From Lentibacillus saliphilus (lineage in GTDB: Bacteria > Bacillota > Bacilli > Bacillales > Amphibacillaceae), in contig NZ_JABJXD010000006.1 of assembly GCF_019093865.1 (NCBI RefSeq), positions 1-64,000 of the forward strand: 64,000 nt of DNA, written 5' to 3'. A program made the position numbers and the translations under genes. The notes below the pieces were generated by a model. The model made no database searches. It saw only the letters and a program-made list of their open reading frames with translations, and was not told the DNA's origin. Within the stretch, counting starts at the first letter, position 1; each line of letters opens with the position of its first letter. Below are positions 54,377 through 64,000 of this stretch, one piece after another.

Positions 54377-55642
54377 ATGAAGGGCATTTTAAAATTCCTT
54401 GGTCAGCTGCTTTTCGTTTTGGTGTTGTTTGCCATATTGTTCACGTATGCCATGTTCCAAGGTGGATTTGTCAGTTGGTTTTTGTTTTATGCGTTAATGC
54501 CCGTTTTGCTTTATTATGCGGGGTTACTCTTTACTCCAATTCATAAGTGGCGGATTGAACGGCAATTGAGTCAATCGACTTTGAATACAGGCGGGCGAAT
54601 GACGATGACGGTTCGCATGCATCGCCGTTTTGCATTCCCTCTATATTACATGGTCGTTGAGGAGCAGGTTCCGGAAAGCTTAATCAAACGTGATTCACCT
54701 CAAATGCGGTATCAGATTTTTGATGGTGTCAACACGGCGAACACGCGTCCATCAGTCAAGCGAATGATCCATCCGTGGTTTAAAAAAGAGATTGAGTGTA
54801 CGTTTAGCTTGCCTGAGATGCCAAGAGGTGCCCACGAGCTAACAACGATTCGCGTTACAACTGGAGATATCTTTGGCTTTATAAAAAAAGAGCACGTATT
54901 TTCCGTTTATGATGAAATCGTCGTTGAACCTGCTACGAGACGTGTAAGACTATTAGAGCAAAGAAAAAGCTTTGCTCAAGGGAATATGGTCGCGTCAGGA
55001 ACGAGTCTCAAGCAGACGAACGTTGTGACGGGTGTTCGGGAATATATGCCAGGAGATAAATTTTCCTGGATTGATTGGAAGCAAACCGCGAGAAAAAATG
55101 ACATTATGACGAAGGAATTTGAACAAGAACAAAGTACAGAAACAATGATCGTTATGGATGCATCTTGCCCTATTAACCTCAATCCTGCGGCATTTGAAGC
55201 AACTGTTGAAGTCGCTTTGTCGCTGATGAAGGTGCTGCGACATAGTGCTTTGCAGGTTGGATTTATGTCAATAGGTGAAGACGTCAGGCACTTTCCTTTT
55301 TATCATGACGCCGAAAAGGCAGATGCGATCGGTCAACATTTAACACGGGTTCAACCAACAGGTGAAGCGTCATTTGCCGATGTTCTGCGTCAGCAAATTG
55401 AGCGCAATTACACTGGACATGTAACAATTGTGATCACCTCTTATGTAGACGAGATGTTAGGCGATACACTAAGACGTATGAAACAGCGGGGGAAGCGGGT
55501 AACGCTTATCTATGTTCAAGCATCACGTCTCATCTATGAGACTGATCGTGTTCTGCTGAATCAATTGCAGCGTGAGGGCTTGATCGTGAATCAGCTCACG
55601 GAAAAAGAATTAATTAAGCCAATGATTGAGGTGCGTACATGA
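54377..55642 (+). CDS. yeaD: DUF58-family protein (YeaD)
   Basis: A 421-residue protein with two N-terminal membrane helices (about 8-25 and 28-48), then a beta-rich part, and the DUF58 core REYMPGDKFSWIDWKQTARKN (near 217-237), with a vWA-like segment MIVMDASCPIN (near 256-266). Substrate or partner of the MoxR ATPase. Overlaps yebA by 4 bases. Function unknown; the operon is usually linked to envelope or protein maturation. Confidence 0.92.
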   Translation: MKGILKFLGQLLFVLVLFAILFTYAMFQGGFVSWFLFYALMPVLLYYAGLLFTPIHKWRIERQLSQSTLNTGGRMTMTVRMHRRFAFPLYYMVVEEQVPESLIKRDSPQMRYQIFDGVNTANTRPSVKRMIHPWFKKEIECTFSLPEMPRGAHELTTIRVTTGDIFGFIKKEHVFSVYDEIVVEPATRRVRLLEQRKSFAQGNMVASGTSLKQTNVVTGVREYMPGDKFSWIDWKQTARKNDIMTKEFEQEQSTETMIVMDASCPINLNPAAFEATVEVALSLMKVLRHSALQVGFMSIGEDVRHFPFYHDAEKADAIGQHLTRVQPTGEASFADVLRQQIERNYTGHVTIVITSYVDEMLGDTLRRMKQRGKRVTLIYVQASRLIYETDRVLLNQLQREGLIVNQLTEKELIKPMIEVRT

Positions 55643-57861
55643 GCCGTTTAAAACAAACTGATGAGACACGTTTATACAGTTTTCTGTTATACGCTTGTGG
55701 ACTTCTCTTGTTTTTAGAATGGATTTATCCAGTCAAGGAGATTGCGCCCCCTTTTAATCTGAATGTATTCATTTTATATACCATCTTCTGTTTCCTCATA
55801 TCGTTTTTGCGTCTGAACTGGCTTCTGGCATTCGGATTAAAAGCTTTTGGTCTTGTACTGCTCGTTGACAGCTTATATTTAGAGGCGACACTCTTGTCAA
55901 GACCGTGGTTTTCTGAGGTCATGACAGAAATCTGGTATAACATTGATATGGTACAAGCTGCTCAGTGGATTGATTTAACAGCGATGTTCCGGACAACCTT
56001 GCTATTGTTGTTAATTTGGCTCATGAGCTATTTGCTTTATTATTGGTTTGTTACGGCCAATCGGATGCTGCTCTTTGTCGTACTGACAATTGTTTATATT
56101 GGTGTATTAGATACATTCACGACGTATGATGGCATGTTGTCAATCGTTCGAACGTTTGTGATTGCGTTTTTTGCGCTTGGCTTTTCAAACTTTTTAAAAG
56201 TCATTCAACGTGAAGCGATTGCCTTGCCGAAGCGCATGTATGCGTGGCAGGCACCGATCATTATTGCTGTTTTAGCGTCTACGACAATCGGTTATGCGCT
56301 ACCTAAATTTGCACCACAGTGGCCCGACCCTGTCCCTTTTATACAAAGCTATGCAGACAATGCAGGGAGTGGTGGATCAGGCTCAGGCACTACGGTTCGT
56401 AAAATCGGCTACGGTGAAGATGATACGAGACTTGGTGGGTCCTTCGTACAGGATGAAAAGGTGATTTTTAAAGGCGCTTCAAAAGAAAGAGGCTATTGGC
56501 GGGTTGATTCTAAAGGCATTTATACAGGAAAAGGGTGGGAAAGCTTTTCCAACCTTGGATACGTTGACGCAGGGATGGGATCTGTTTCTCTCAATATGTT
56601 CAACAAGGCTAGGGTTGAAACGGAAGAACAGCCCGTCACTGTTTCATTTGCTCCAGGAAAAGGAATTGGTAAGCTGCCGTATCAATATGGTGCTAAAGTT
56701 TTCTCGTTTGAACCTGACGCCAATGCCACTATCTCATTTGTCCGGGAAACAGGTAGTGTGTATGCGACAAATAATGATGTAGCTGTGGACCGCCCGGAAT
56801 ACTTAATTGATATTGATCGTCCGTTTTTTAATGAGGATGAGTTGAGACGAGCACCTGAAGATGATCCAGCTGATATCGAGAGGCGATATACACAGCTTCC
56901 AGCTACTTTGCCAGAGCGTGTTTATACACTTGCTGAGGAATTAACGGCAAATGTAGACAATCGCTATGATAAAGCGAAAACAATTGAACAGTATTTCGGC
57001 CGTTCAGGCTATACGTATCAAATTAGCGATGTCCCAGTGCCAAAGGAAGATGAAGATTATGTTGATCAATTTTTGTTCGATTCAAAGGTCGGCTATTGTG
57101 ACAACTACTCCACAACGATGGCTGTTATGCTTCGAACACTTGGTATCCCGACGCGCTGGGTGAAGGGCTTTACCCCAGGTGAAAAAGTGGATGACACTGA
57201 GCTGGATGGTCATAAGCTCAATATTTATGAGGTCAAAAGCTCTAATTCCCATTCATGGGTAGAAGTGTATTTTCCAGATTACGGATGGGTGCCGTTCGAA
57301 CCGACGCAAGGCTTTTCCAATCCAACTGAATTTACAGATGATACTGCGCTTGGCGACGAACAAGATGACGAGCCGCTTGAGACACCAGAGCCAGATGAGC
57401 AGGATACACCTGAAATGGATATGCCAGATGAACAACAGCCTGAATTAGATGAGGGAGGCGCTGCTGCGGGATCTGACGATGAAGCGACGGGCACCTTTAA
57501 CTGGTGGCTTCTCGGCGGTGTGATTGCCTTTTTGGTCGTGTTGAGCCTTATTGTATACAAGCTGCGTTGGCAGTGGCGAACCGTTTATTTCGGTGTCATG
57601 ATGCAACGCAAGGCGTCATTACCTCTGTTTCAAAAGGCATACCACCATCTGCTTCATGTCTTAGATCATAAGGGCTTGACGAAAATGCCTGATCAGACAT
57701 TGCGAGAATATGCAGCCCGAATTGATCAAAGGTTTGATACCCATTTAATGGGAGATTTTACAGCCTATTACGAGCATATGATATACAGTCGTGAAGAGCA
57801 GGAGGATACTCGACAATTGACGGAAAGCTGGAAATTATTGATGAAACGTATCCTATCTTGA
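55639..57861 (+). CDS. yebA: Transglutaminase-like membrane protein (YebA)
   Basis: A 740-residue protein: five or six N-terminal membrane helices (residues 1-215, DUF3488/TgpA-like), an extracytoplasmic region, and a transglutaminase core with Cys in GYCDNYSTTMAVMLRTLGIP (near 481-500), His in NSHSWVEVYFPDYGW (near 536-550) and following Asp. Then an acidic linker (EDEQDDEPLETPEPDEQ-like), one more helix (about 618-636) and a cytosolic DUF4129-like tail. Likely an exported protease or cross-linking enzyme regulated by YeaC-YeaD. Confidence 0.93.
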   Translation: MSRLKQTDETRLYSFLLYACGLLLFLEWIYPVKEIAPPFNLNVFILYTIFCFLISFLRLNWLLAFGLKAFGLVLLVDSLYLEATLLSRPWFSEVMTEIWYNIDMVQAAQWIDLTAMFRTTLLLLLIWLMSYLLYYWFVTANRMLLFVVLTIVYIGVLDTFTTYDGMLSIVRTFVIAFFALGFSNFLKVIQREAIALPKRMYAWQAPIIIAVLASTTIGYALPKFAPQWPDPVPFIQSYADNAGSGGSGSGTTVRKIGYGEDDTRLGGSFVQDEKVIFKGASKERGYWRVDSKGIYTGKGWESFSNLGYVDAGMGSVSLNMFNKARVETEEQPVTVSFAPGKGIGKLPYQYGAKVFSFEPDANATISFVRETGSVYATNNDVAVDRPEYLIDIDRPFFNEDELRRAPEDDPADIERRYTQLPATLPERVYTLAEELTANVDNRYDKAKTIEQYFGRSGYTYQISDVPVPKEDEDYVDQFLFDSKVGYCDNYSTTMAVMLRTLGIPTRWVKGFTPGEKVDDTELDGHKLNIYEVKSSNSHSWVEVYFPDYGWVPFEPTQGFSNPTEFTDDTALGDEQDDEPLETPEPDEQDTPEMDMPDEQQPELDEGGAAAGSDDEATGTFNWWLLGGVIAFLVVLSLIVYKLRWQWRTVYFGVMMQRKASLPLFQKAYHHLLHVLDHKGLTKMPDQTLREYAARIDQRFDTHLMGDFTAYYEHMIYSREEQEDTRQLTESWKLLMKRILS

Positions 57862-57904
57862 CTAAAACATGATTAGGTGGTTAAAATAGATATAATCTAA
57901 TTAG

Positions 57905-58082
57905 ACGTCGTTCGTATATCCTCGATAATATGGTTCGAAAGTTTCTACCGGGGCACCGTAAATGTCCTGACTATGAAGGCGGATAATCTTTGTTTGGTGC
58001 TACTATGCCAACCTGGATATCTGCCTTTCTGCTGTCATACAACCGATGTATGTGTGGGAAGGCGTCATCCAGGTTTTTATTT
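57905..58082 (+). promoter_or_regulatory. Guanine riboswitch (purine aptamer) controlling guaA
   Basis: The purine aptamer core is visible at 57912-57976: CGTATATCCTCGATAATATGG, then TTTCTACCGGGGCACCG in pieces, TAAATGTCCTGACTATGAAG. The J3/1 base is C (GACTATG), giving guanine rather than adenine specificity (GATTATG). A long terminator at 58009-58082 (AACCTGGAT / ATCCAGGTT with inner CCTT/AAGG and T tail) is the expression platform. Guanine binding should stop guaA transcription. Confidence 0.95.
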
Positions 58083-58105
58083 TTTAAACGATAAGGAGCG
58101 AGAAG

Positions 58106-59641
58106 ATGGAACATAACGACATGATATTGGTGCTCGATTTTGGCAGCCAGTACAATCAGCTCATTACGAGACGTATTCGTGAGTTCGGTGTTTATAGCGA
58201 ACTTCATTCACATAAGCTGACGATTGAAGAAATTAAAGCGATGCAGCCTAAGGGGATCATCCTTTCAGGTGGTCCGCATAGCGTGTACGATGAAAACAGC
58301 TTCCGATGTGACCCAGCTATTTTTGACCTCGACATTCCTGTTTTAGGTATTTGTTATGGCATGCAGCTCATGTCCATTCATTTTGATGGTAAGGTTGAAC
58401 GGTCACGCCAGCGTGAATACGGAAAGGCTTTAATTAATGTTGACGGTAATCCTGCACTCTTTGCTGATCTACCAGCAGAACAAACGGTATGGATGAGTCA
58501 TGGTGATAAAGTCGTTCAGGCACCAGAACATTTCCAGGTGAATGCAACGAGCCCATCAACACCAATTGCAGCAATTAGCCATGATACAAAACCATTGTAC
58601 GGTGTTCAATTCCACCCAGAAGTGAGACATACTGAATACGGCAACGATTTATTAAAATCATTCGTCTTTAATGTGTGTGAATGCACAGGCGATTGGACGA
58701 TTGCTAATTTTATTGATCAAGAAGTGGACAAGATTCGTGAACAAGTCGGCGATCGCAAAGTGCTATGCGCATTAAGCGGCGGGGTTGACTCGTCAGTTGT
58801 TGCGGCACTCATTCACAAAGCAATAGGCGACCAACTAACATGTATTTTCGTTGATCATGGACTGCTCCGCAAAAATGAAGCCGATGAGGTTATGGCGACA
58901 TTTGCTGGTGACTACCAAATGAAAGTGATTAAAGTCGATGCGAAAGACCGTTTTCTGTCCAAGCTAAAAGGTGTCGACGATCCAGAACAAAAACGTAAAA
59001 TCATCGGAAACGAATTTATTTATGTGTTCGACGATGAGGCTGAAAAATTAACCGATATGGATTTTCTCGCACAAGGTACATTGTACACTGACGTAATTGA
59101 AAGTGGCACAGACACCGCTCAAACGATTAAATCACACCATAATGTCGGCGGTTTGCCAGAGGATATGGCGTTTGAATTGATCGAGCCGTTGAATACATTA
59201 TTCAAGGATGAGGTACGTGAGCTAGGTACACAGCTCGGCCTACCTGATACGATCGTTTGGCGTCAGCCGTTCCCAGGACCAGGCCTAGCCATTCGCGTTC
59301 TCGGTGAAGTCACAGAAGAAAAGCTTGAAATCGTACGTGAATCAGATGCGATCTTACGCGAAGAAATTGCCAAAGCAGGCCTCGACCGCGACATCTGGCA
59401 ATATTTCACTGTCCTTCCTAATATTAAAAGTGTCGGCGTTATGGGCGATGCCCGGACGTATGACTATACAATTGGAATTAGAGCTGTAACGTCAATCGAC
59501 GGCATGACATCTGACTGGGCCCGAATTCCATGGGATGTCCTAGAAAAAATATCAACCCGCATCGTCAATGATGTCGATCATATTAACCGCGTCGTGTATG
59601 ACGTAACGAGCAAGCCACCTGCGACGATTGAGTGGGAATAA
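58106..59641 (+). CDS. guaA: GMP synthase (glutamine-hydrolysing)
   Basis: Converts XMP to GMP with ATP and glutamine. The 511-residue protein has a class I glutaminase domain (Cys in [10 protein letters not shown] near 76-86, His-Glu in GVQFHPEV near 170), the PP-loop [10 protein letters not shown] (near 225-235), and the C-terminal dimerisation domain with [16 protein letters not shown] ribosome site. Behind the guanine riboswitch; operon neighbours yeaC-yebA as in B. subtilis. Terminator about 115 bases downstream. Confidence 0.98.
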   Translation: MEHNDMILVLDFGSQYNQLITRRIREFGVYSELHSHKLTIEEIKAMQPKGIILSGGPHSVYDENSFRCDPAIFDLDIPVLGICYGMQLMSIHFDGKVERSRQREYGKALINVDGNPALFADLPAEQTVWMSHGDKVVQAPEHFQVNATSPSTPIAAISHDTKPLYGVQFHPEVRHTEYGNDLLKSFVFNVCECTGDWTIANFIDQEVDKIREQVGDRKVLCALSGGVDSSVVAALIHKAIGDQLTCIFVDHGLLRKNEADEVMATFAGDYQMKVIKVDAKDRFLSKLKGVDDPEQKRKIIGNEFIYVFDDEAEKLTDMDFLAQGTLYTDVIESGTDTAQTIKSHHNVGGLPEDMAFELIEPLNTLFKDEVRELGTQLGLPDTIVWRQPFPGPGLAIRVLGEVTEEKLEIVRESDAILREEIAKAGLDRDIWQYFTVLPNIKSVGVMGDARTYDYTIGIRAVTSIDGMTSDWARIPWDVLEKISTRIVNDVDHINRVVYDVTSKPPATIEWE

Positions 59642-59754
59642 GCTATTGATTTTTGAATGATTTATATTGCTTGAAAAACAGTTATATCAGTGGTTTGAAC
59701 GTTATCTGTCTAGATGAAATAGCCGTTAACCCACAACAATTATATTTCAAAATG

Positions 59755-59802
59755 AGACTCTCTTTTATTCACATTATTTGTGAAAAAAGGAGGGTCTTTT
59801 TT
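59755..59802 (+). terminator. Intrinsic terminator after guaA
   Basis: AGACTCTCTTTTATTCAC / GTGAAAAAAGGAGGGTCT with two mismatches and CTTTTTT tail. Its 3' arm mimics a ribosome site before a 12-codon frame, which I do not consider a gene. Confidence 0.8.
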
Positions 59803-60270
59803 ATGACTAACATTAAAGCACTGCTAGTGATTTTAAGGTGAATTAGCAAATTGAGAGAAGATAATCCCCCTATATCCTATCTCAAAAAGTATACTCCATT
59901 TATTCCAGAAAGCCGTGCACTATTGGTAAAGTCTTTCATATCAAGGAGTGCTTCCTAAACATACCGATTCATTTTTTTAGCCGGAATGAATAAATATCAG
60001 TATACTTCTGTTTGATAAAATGTCCTGAACTATTTTATATATTGATATAGAGAAAATTTTATGTGTTTAATGGATTCTGTAATCACGCGGTTGTCGAAAG
60101 AACAAAATTTAAAGCTCAATAAGCTAAAATGATATTGTTTCAGCAAAAGCACAAGAGTCACCTATGCTATCTGTAAACTCAAAAATTTACCAAGCGGAAA
60201 TGGAGTGTTTTGATAAGTTAATTAATATATAATGGTGGGTAATATATTTTTTCATAAAAGAGGCATACTC
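59803..60270. other. AT-rich region without a recognised gene
   Basis: No open frame with a ribosome site. Composition is very low in GC, like the accessory region near 13-16 kb. It leads into a decayed frame and then hsdR. Confidence 0.5.
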
Positions 60271-60483
60271 TTTGAATTATTTGGTAGTTGAATTAAAAAA
60301 GCAAAATATGATATTCAAGGTGATATATCTAAGTTAAGAGAGGATTGGATGAGAAAACCCCTTAATTATAGGTATGGAGCATATATTAATATTTTGGATA
60401 AGAATAAATTTATAGCAATATTATTAGGGAGTGGCAGGAGTCAAGTAATAGATGAACTTGCAATTATATTAGTTTACAAATAA
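60271..60483 (+). pseudogene. Decayed short coding sequence of unknown type
   Basis: From TTG at 60271 the frame reads NYLVVELKKQNMIFKV, then a single shift gives GDISKLREDWMRKPLNYRYG followed by AYINILDKNKFIAILLGSG and DELAIILVYK before two stops. It reads like a folded protein with a frameshift rather than random DNA. I do not recognise it. Its place next to hsdR suggests a relic of a restriction or immunity cassette, but that is inference. Confidence 0.4.
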
Positions 60484-60741
60484 TAAATGAAGAGTTGTTA
60501 AATGAATTGGATCATTACACAAGATGAATTGTTCGAAATAAAGAATCAGCTAAATCGTTTGATAATCTAATACTTAAGACTTATGGGAGAGGGTAGCTTA
60601 TTTATTTATAATGTTAGAAGTGTGGAGAAACAATGCATCTTTTATGCATAAATAATTTAGGTGACCAAATCTATTCTCCAATTTTTGTATATTTATAGTA
60701 CAATAGGCATATACAATCCTTTAAGGAAAACGGTGATATCA

Positions 60742-63700
60742 ATGAGTAGCAACTTTTCATTTTTTTATGGGAAATGGGATGTACTTGCTAACTTGGGAGA
60801 GACAGCTGAGAAAAATGTATATCATGATCCACATACAACGATAATGAAACTGCGTTTATTTGCAGAGACAATAACAAAATTTATTCTTGCTTCTGAGAAC
60901 ATTAAAGAGGCATATGGTACAACACAAGTAGACCGTATTAATATATTACGCCGTGAAGGCTTACTTGAGCCAGAATTAATTGATATATTTGATACCCTTC
61001 GTCGCAAAGGTAATGTAGCAATGCACGAAGCGGGGTATGGAAAAACAGAAGATGCTAAAATTCTAGTGCATTTAACCTTTCGTTTATCTATCTGGTTTAT
61101 GGAGGTGTATGGTGATTGGGACTTTCAAGCACCAGATTATGTAGAACCACAAGAGGAACCAGAGATAGATACGGTAAAACTTCAGCAGGAATACGAAGAA
61201 AAGGTTAAAAGGCTTGAAGATGAATTAGATGCAATTCGCCAGCAAGCGGAAGTAGAACAAGCAGATGTGAAAAATGGACGTAAAAAGTTATCGAAAAATT
61301 TTATGCGACGTCATCAATTAACTGAAGCTGAAACACGCACCATTATCGATGGAAAACTGCGTGCTGTTGGTTGGGAGGCAGAAACCACCGTTCTAAACCA
61401 TCATAAGAATGGCACCCTTCCAGAGAAAAAACGAAACATGGCGATTGCTGAATGGAAGGTTAAGGGCGGAAGAGTTGATTATGCACTTTTTATTGGTCTT
61501 GAACTTGTTGGCTTTATTGAAGCAAAGGCGAAGAAGAAAACAATACCTAGTGCATTAGAAAGCCAAACAAAGGTGTATGCAAAAAATGCAATTCAAATTG
61601 AGGATGAAGTCGTTACACCGACAACAGGTGAATACAAGGTGCCATTTTTATATGCTACAAATGGTAGAGCATATTTACGGCAACTTCAAGAGGAATCAGG
61701 CATTTGGTTTTGGGATTCCCGTAAACCATTCGAATATGCTCGTCCACTAGAAGGGTGGCACTCTCCTGCCGATTTACAGCTTCTTCTTAGTCAAGATGAT
61801 TCAGATGCTAATAAGCGGCTAGAGGAAGAGGATATTACAAAGTTTGGTCTAAGACACTATCAACAAAAGGCTGTACTTGCTGCTGAAGAAGGGCTAAAAG
61901 AAGGGCTTAGAAGAATGCTCCTTGCGATGGCGACAGGAACCGGAAAAACTCGTACTGCCATTGCTCTCATGTATCGACTCATTAAAACGAAAAAGTGCCG
62001 TCGTATCCTTTTTTTAGTTGACCGTAATTCATTAGGGAAACAGACAGAGGATGCACTTAAGGATACAAAAATAGAGGGCTATTCATTTGCTGATATATAC
62101 GATGTGAAATCTTTAGAGGATATGTCCCCAGAAGTTGAAACAAAGGTACATATTGCGACAGTCCAGGGAATGGTAAGGAGACTTTTCTATAGCGATAATG
62201 AAAAGCTTCCAAGTGTAGGACAATATGATTTTATCATTGTAGATGAAGCGCATCGTGGCTATACAAGTGATAAAGAAATGACGGACGAAGAATTGGAGTT
62301 CCGTGATCAAAATGATTATATCAGTCAATATCGACGTGTTATCGATTATTTTGATGCGGCATGTTTAGGACTTACAGCAACACCTGCTCTTCATACAACG
62401 GAAATTTTTGGAATGCCTATTTTAAAATATTCATATAGTGAAGCGGTTTTAGATGGCTATTTAGTTGACCACGAGCCACCTTATCTTTTTAAGACAGAAC
62501 TTGCACAAGTCGGCATTACATTTGAAAAAGATGAAGAAGTAGAAGTGTATGATGTAGATAAAGGCGAGATTCAACTAGAAAAAGTGGAAGATACTGTGCA
62601 TTTTGAAGTGGAGCAGTTTAATAAAAGGGTTATTACTGAACCATTTAATCGAGCGATTCTAAATAAGCTTGTTGAATATATAGACGCGACAGGAAAAGAG
62701 AAGACGCTTATTTTTGCTGCGACTGACCAACATGCTGATTTGATAGTTCGATTATTAAAGGAAGCATTTAAAGAGCGTGGCGACGAGATTGAAGATGATG
62801 CCATTATGAAAATTACTGGTTATATCTATAAACCGTTAGATGCGATTAAACGATTTAAAAACGAACGACTGCCAAATGTCGTTGTTACAGTTGATTTACT
62901 CACAACAGGTATAGATGTGCCCCCAATTACAAACATCGTATTTTTACGGCGTATACAGTCTCGTATTCTGTATGACCAAATGTTAGGACGTGCGACTCGT
63001 CTTTGCCCAGAGATTGGGAAAACACATTTTAATATTTACGATGCAGTGGGGATATATGATAGATTACAAAGTTATACAGAGATGAAGCCTGTTGTAAAGA
63101 AACAAAATTACAGTATTGGTGAACTATATGAATCACTTGCCAATGCTACCACAGAAGATGAGGCTTCATTTTATCGTGAGCAATTAGTAGCGAAAATTCA
63201 GCGTCGTAAACAAAGACTGGATGAAGAAGGAAAACAAAAATTTGAAGAACTATCGAATGGAAAAAATTTCGATGAGTGGGCGAAGGAAATTCAGTCGTAT
63301 ACCCCACAAGAAGCAAAACAACATAACATGCTGTTTGAATACATGGGAACATATCGAGTAACAGGAGAGAAACGATACATCTCCAATAAAGATGATGAAG
63401 TAACAGATGTGGTGCGAGGATATGGAGAGGGAAACAAGCGCCCAGAAGATTATTTAGATGGATTTGTACGTTTTATCCAAGAAAATATCAATGAAATACC
63501 CGCTCTTCATCTTATTTGTACACGACCTAAAGACTTAACACGGCAGGATTTGCGTGAGCTCATTACCATTTTAGAAACGAAAGGCTTCAAACAATCTCAT
63601 TTGCAAACGGCTTGGAAACAAACAAAAAATGAGGACATTGCAGCAGATATTATTAGCTTCATTCGTCAAGCAGCATTAGGTGAAACACTTGTTGACCATG

Positions 63701-63948
63701 AAACACGTATTAAGCGGGCAATGCAAAAAGTGTATTCGCTGCATGATTGGACTCCGAGGCAGACGAAATGGTTAGAGAGAATCGAAAAACAATTACTCCA
63801 AGTACCAGTTCTTGCACCAACCGCTGAAGAAGCATTCTCCGAGGGACAATTTAAAACTTCTGGTGGATACAAAATGTTGAAGCGTGAGTTCGGTGACTAT
63901 ATTGATACAGTTGTTACCACTATAAATGAGAACCTTTATATTAGTTAA
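60742..63948 (+). CDS. hsdR: Type I restriction endonuclease subunit HsdR (EcoEI-like, with DUF4145)
   Basis: A 1068-residue translocase-nuclease. Order: DUF4145-like helical N-terminus (about 10-125), coiled coil (145-180), PD-(D/E)XK nuclease (Asp247, Glu260-x-Lys262 in VDYALF and GFIEAKAKK), SF2 helicase with motif I ATGTGKT (397-403), DEAHRG (motif II), LTATPA (motif III) and QMLGRATRLC (motif VI), and an EcoEI-type C-terminal domain. HsdR cleaves only in complex with HsdM and HsdS; neither is upstream, and a terminator follows at once. They may lie beyond 64000, or this may be orphan. ATG at 60742 is preferred over the frame opening at 60661 because the conserved start MSSNFSFFYGKWD begins there. 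Confidence 0.93.
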   Translation: MSSNFSFFYGKWDVLANLGETAEKNVYHDPHTTIMKLRLFAETITKFILASENIKEAYGTTQVDRINILRREGLLEPELIDIFDTLRRKGNVAMHEAGYGKTEDAKILVHLTFRLSIWFMEVYGDWDFQAPDYVEPQEEPEIDTVKLQQEYEEKVKRLEDELDAIRQQAEVEQADVKNGRKKLSKNFMRRHQLTEAETRTIIDGKLRAVGWEAETTVLNHHKNGTLPEKKRNMAIAEWKVKGGRVDYALFIGLELVGFIEAKAKKKTIPSALESQTKVYAKNAIQIEDEVVTPTTGEYKVPFLYATNGRAYLRQLQEESGIWFWDSRKPFEYARPLEGWHSPADLQLLLSQDDSDANKRLEEEDITKFGLRHYQQKAVLAAEEGLKEGLRRMLLAMATGTGKTRTAIALMYRLIKTKKCRRILFLVDRNSLGKQTEDALKDTKIEGYSFADIYDVKSLEDMSPEVETKVHIATVQGMVRRLFYSDNEKLPSVGQYDFIIVDEAHRGYTSDKEMTDEELEFRDQNDYISQYRRVIDYFDAACLGLTATPALHTTEIFGMPILKYSYSEAVLDGYLVDHEPPYLFKTELAQVGITFEKDEEVEVYDVDKGEIQLEKVEDTVHFEVEQFNKRVITEPFNRAILNKLVEYIDATGKEKTLIFAATDQHADLIVRLLKEAFKERGDEIEDDAIMKITGYIYKPLDAIKRFKNERLPNVVVTVDLLTTGIDVPPITNIVFLRRIQSRILYDQMLGRATRLCPEIGKTHFNIYDAVGIYDRLQSYTEMKPVVKKQNYSIGELYESLANATTEDEASFYREQLVAKIQRRKQRLDEEGKQKFEELSNGKNFDEWAKEIQSYTPQEAKQHNMLFEYMGTYRVTGEKRYISNKDDEVTDVVRGYGEGNKRPEDYLDGFVRFIQENINEIPALHLICTRPKDLTRQDLRELITILETKGFKQSHLQTAWKQTKNEDIAADIISFIRQAALGETLVDHETRIKRAMQKVYSLHDWTPRQTKWLERIEKQLLQVPVLAPTAEEAFSEGQFKTSGGYKMLKREFGDYIDTVVTTINENLYIS

Positions 63949-63952
63949 TATT

Positions 63953-63977
63953 ATGCCTCTTTATGGAGGCATTTTTT
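63953..63977 (+). terminator. Intrinsic terminator directly after hsdR
   Basis: ATGCCTC / GAGGCAT 7-bp stem, 6-base loop, TTTTTTG tail, five bases after the hsdR stop. It makes co-transcription with genes beyond the window less likely. Confidence 0.85.
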
Positions 63978-64000
63978 GAGTTATAATAGGTAGGTTGCAT

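Noticed and set aside
59803-59841. Twelve-codon frame MTNIKALLVILR with an AAGGAGG-like site
   Set aside because: The apparent ribosome site is the 3' arm of the guaA terminator, so the similarity is structural.

Overview
The window comes from the chromosome of a low-GC, endospore-forming, motile Bacillaceae-type Firmicute. Evidence: AAGGAGG-type ribosome binding sites throughout, a CIRCE-controlled groESL operon, a T-box and a guanine riboswitch of Bacillus type, a gerA-type germinant receptor operon, spore coat/exosporium-type proteins, a sigma-D-type promoter before a chemoreceptor, and gene order matching the B. subtilis ydiB-ydiE/ydiF/ydiG/ydiH/ydiK/ydiL/groESL and yeaC-yeaD-yebA-guaA regions. 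It is not the B. subtilis group itself: it has mvaS (mevalonate pathway) and a long type-2 isoleucyl-tRNA synthetase.

Layout. 1-420: two tRNA genes (initiator Met, Asp). 546-4193: thiL, tsaE, tsaB, rimI, tsaD. 4200-4400: a DnaA-box cluster between tsaD and a convergent ABC-F gene (ydiF). 6393-7586: Rex-type operator, moaC, rex. 7733-10109: MFS drug exporter, ydiK, ydiL. 10314-12401: groESL behind a sigma-A promoter and CIRCE. 12520-16990: an AT-rich accessory stretch with two membrane proteins of unknown function, a decayed IS3-family element and about 1 kb of decayed DNA. 17001-19873: a protein of three tandem RidA domains and small membrane proteins. 19983-22365: spore-surface genes (collagen-like protein, CotY/CotZ-like protein, and two proteins sharing a SPOCS-like domain). 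22556-24790: sigma-D promoter and chemoreceptor, then a type I toxin/antisense RNA locus. 24873-29437: NSS transporter, acetamidase/formamidase, mvaS. 29543-34722: a beta-glucoside utilisation locus (GntR regulator, ChbG-type deacetylase, GH4 6-phospho-beta-glucosidase, PTS IIC-IIA-IIB) with cre and GntR-type operators. 34898-38345: ileS and its T-box. 38769-42977: methyltransferase, folE, a GC-rich modular repeat, a DUF2207 protein and a small membrane protein. 43116-49866: DUF3231 protein, germinant receptor operon with an extra 49-residue gene, amidase. 49915-50126: second, inverted copy of the modular repeat. 50282-52905: asparagine synthase and C39-like peptidase. 53415-59641: yeaC-yeaD-yebA, guanine riboswitch, guaA. 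59803-60660: decayed DNA. 60742-63948: a type I restriction HsdR protein with no HsdM or HsdS in view.

Themes. Core tRNA modification (TsaBDE), protein folding and GTP/folate enzymes sit in conserved blocks. Between groEL and yeaC about 41 kb of accessory and niche genes are inserted, many for spores (coat, collagen-like filament candidate, germination). The least explained signals are the modular 21-bp repeat present twice in opposite orientation, a Rex-like operator repeated before mvaS, the DnaA-box cluster, the type I toxin locus, the triple RidA fusion, the collagen/SPOCS spore-surface set, and several small genes likely to be missed by automatic callers (19196-19327, 24547-24624, 48138-48287). 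All family calls were made by eye from the sequence, without searches.
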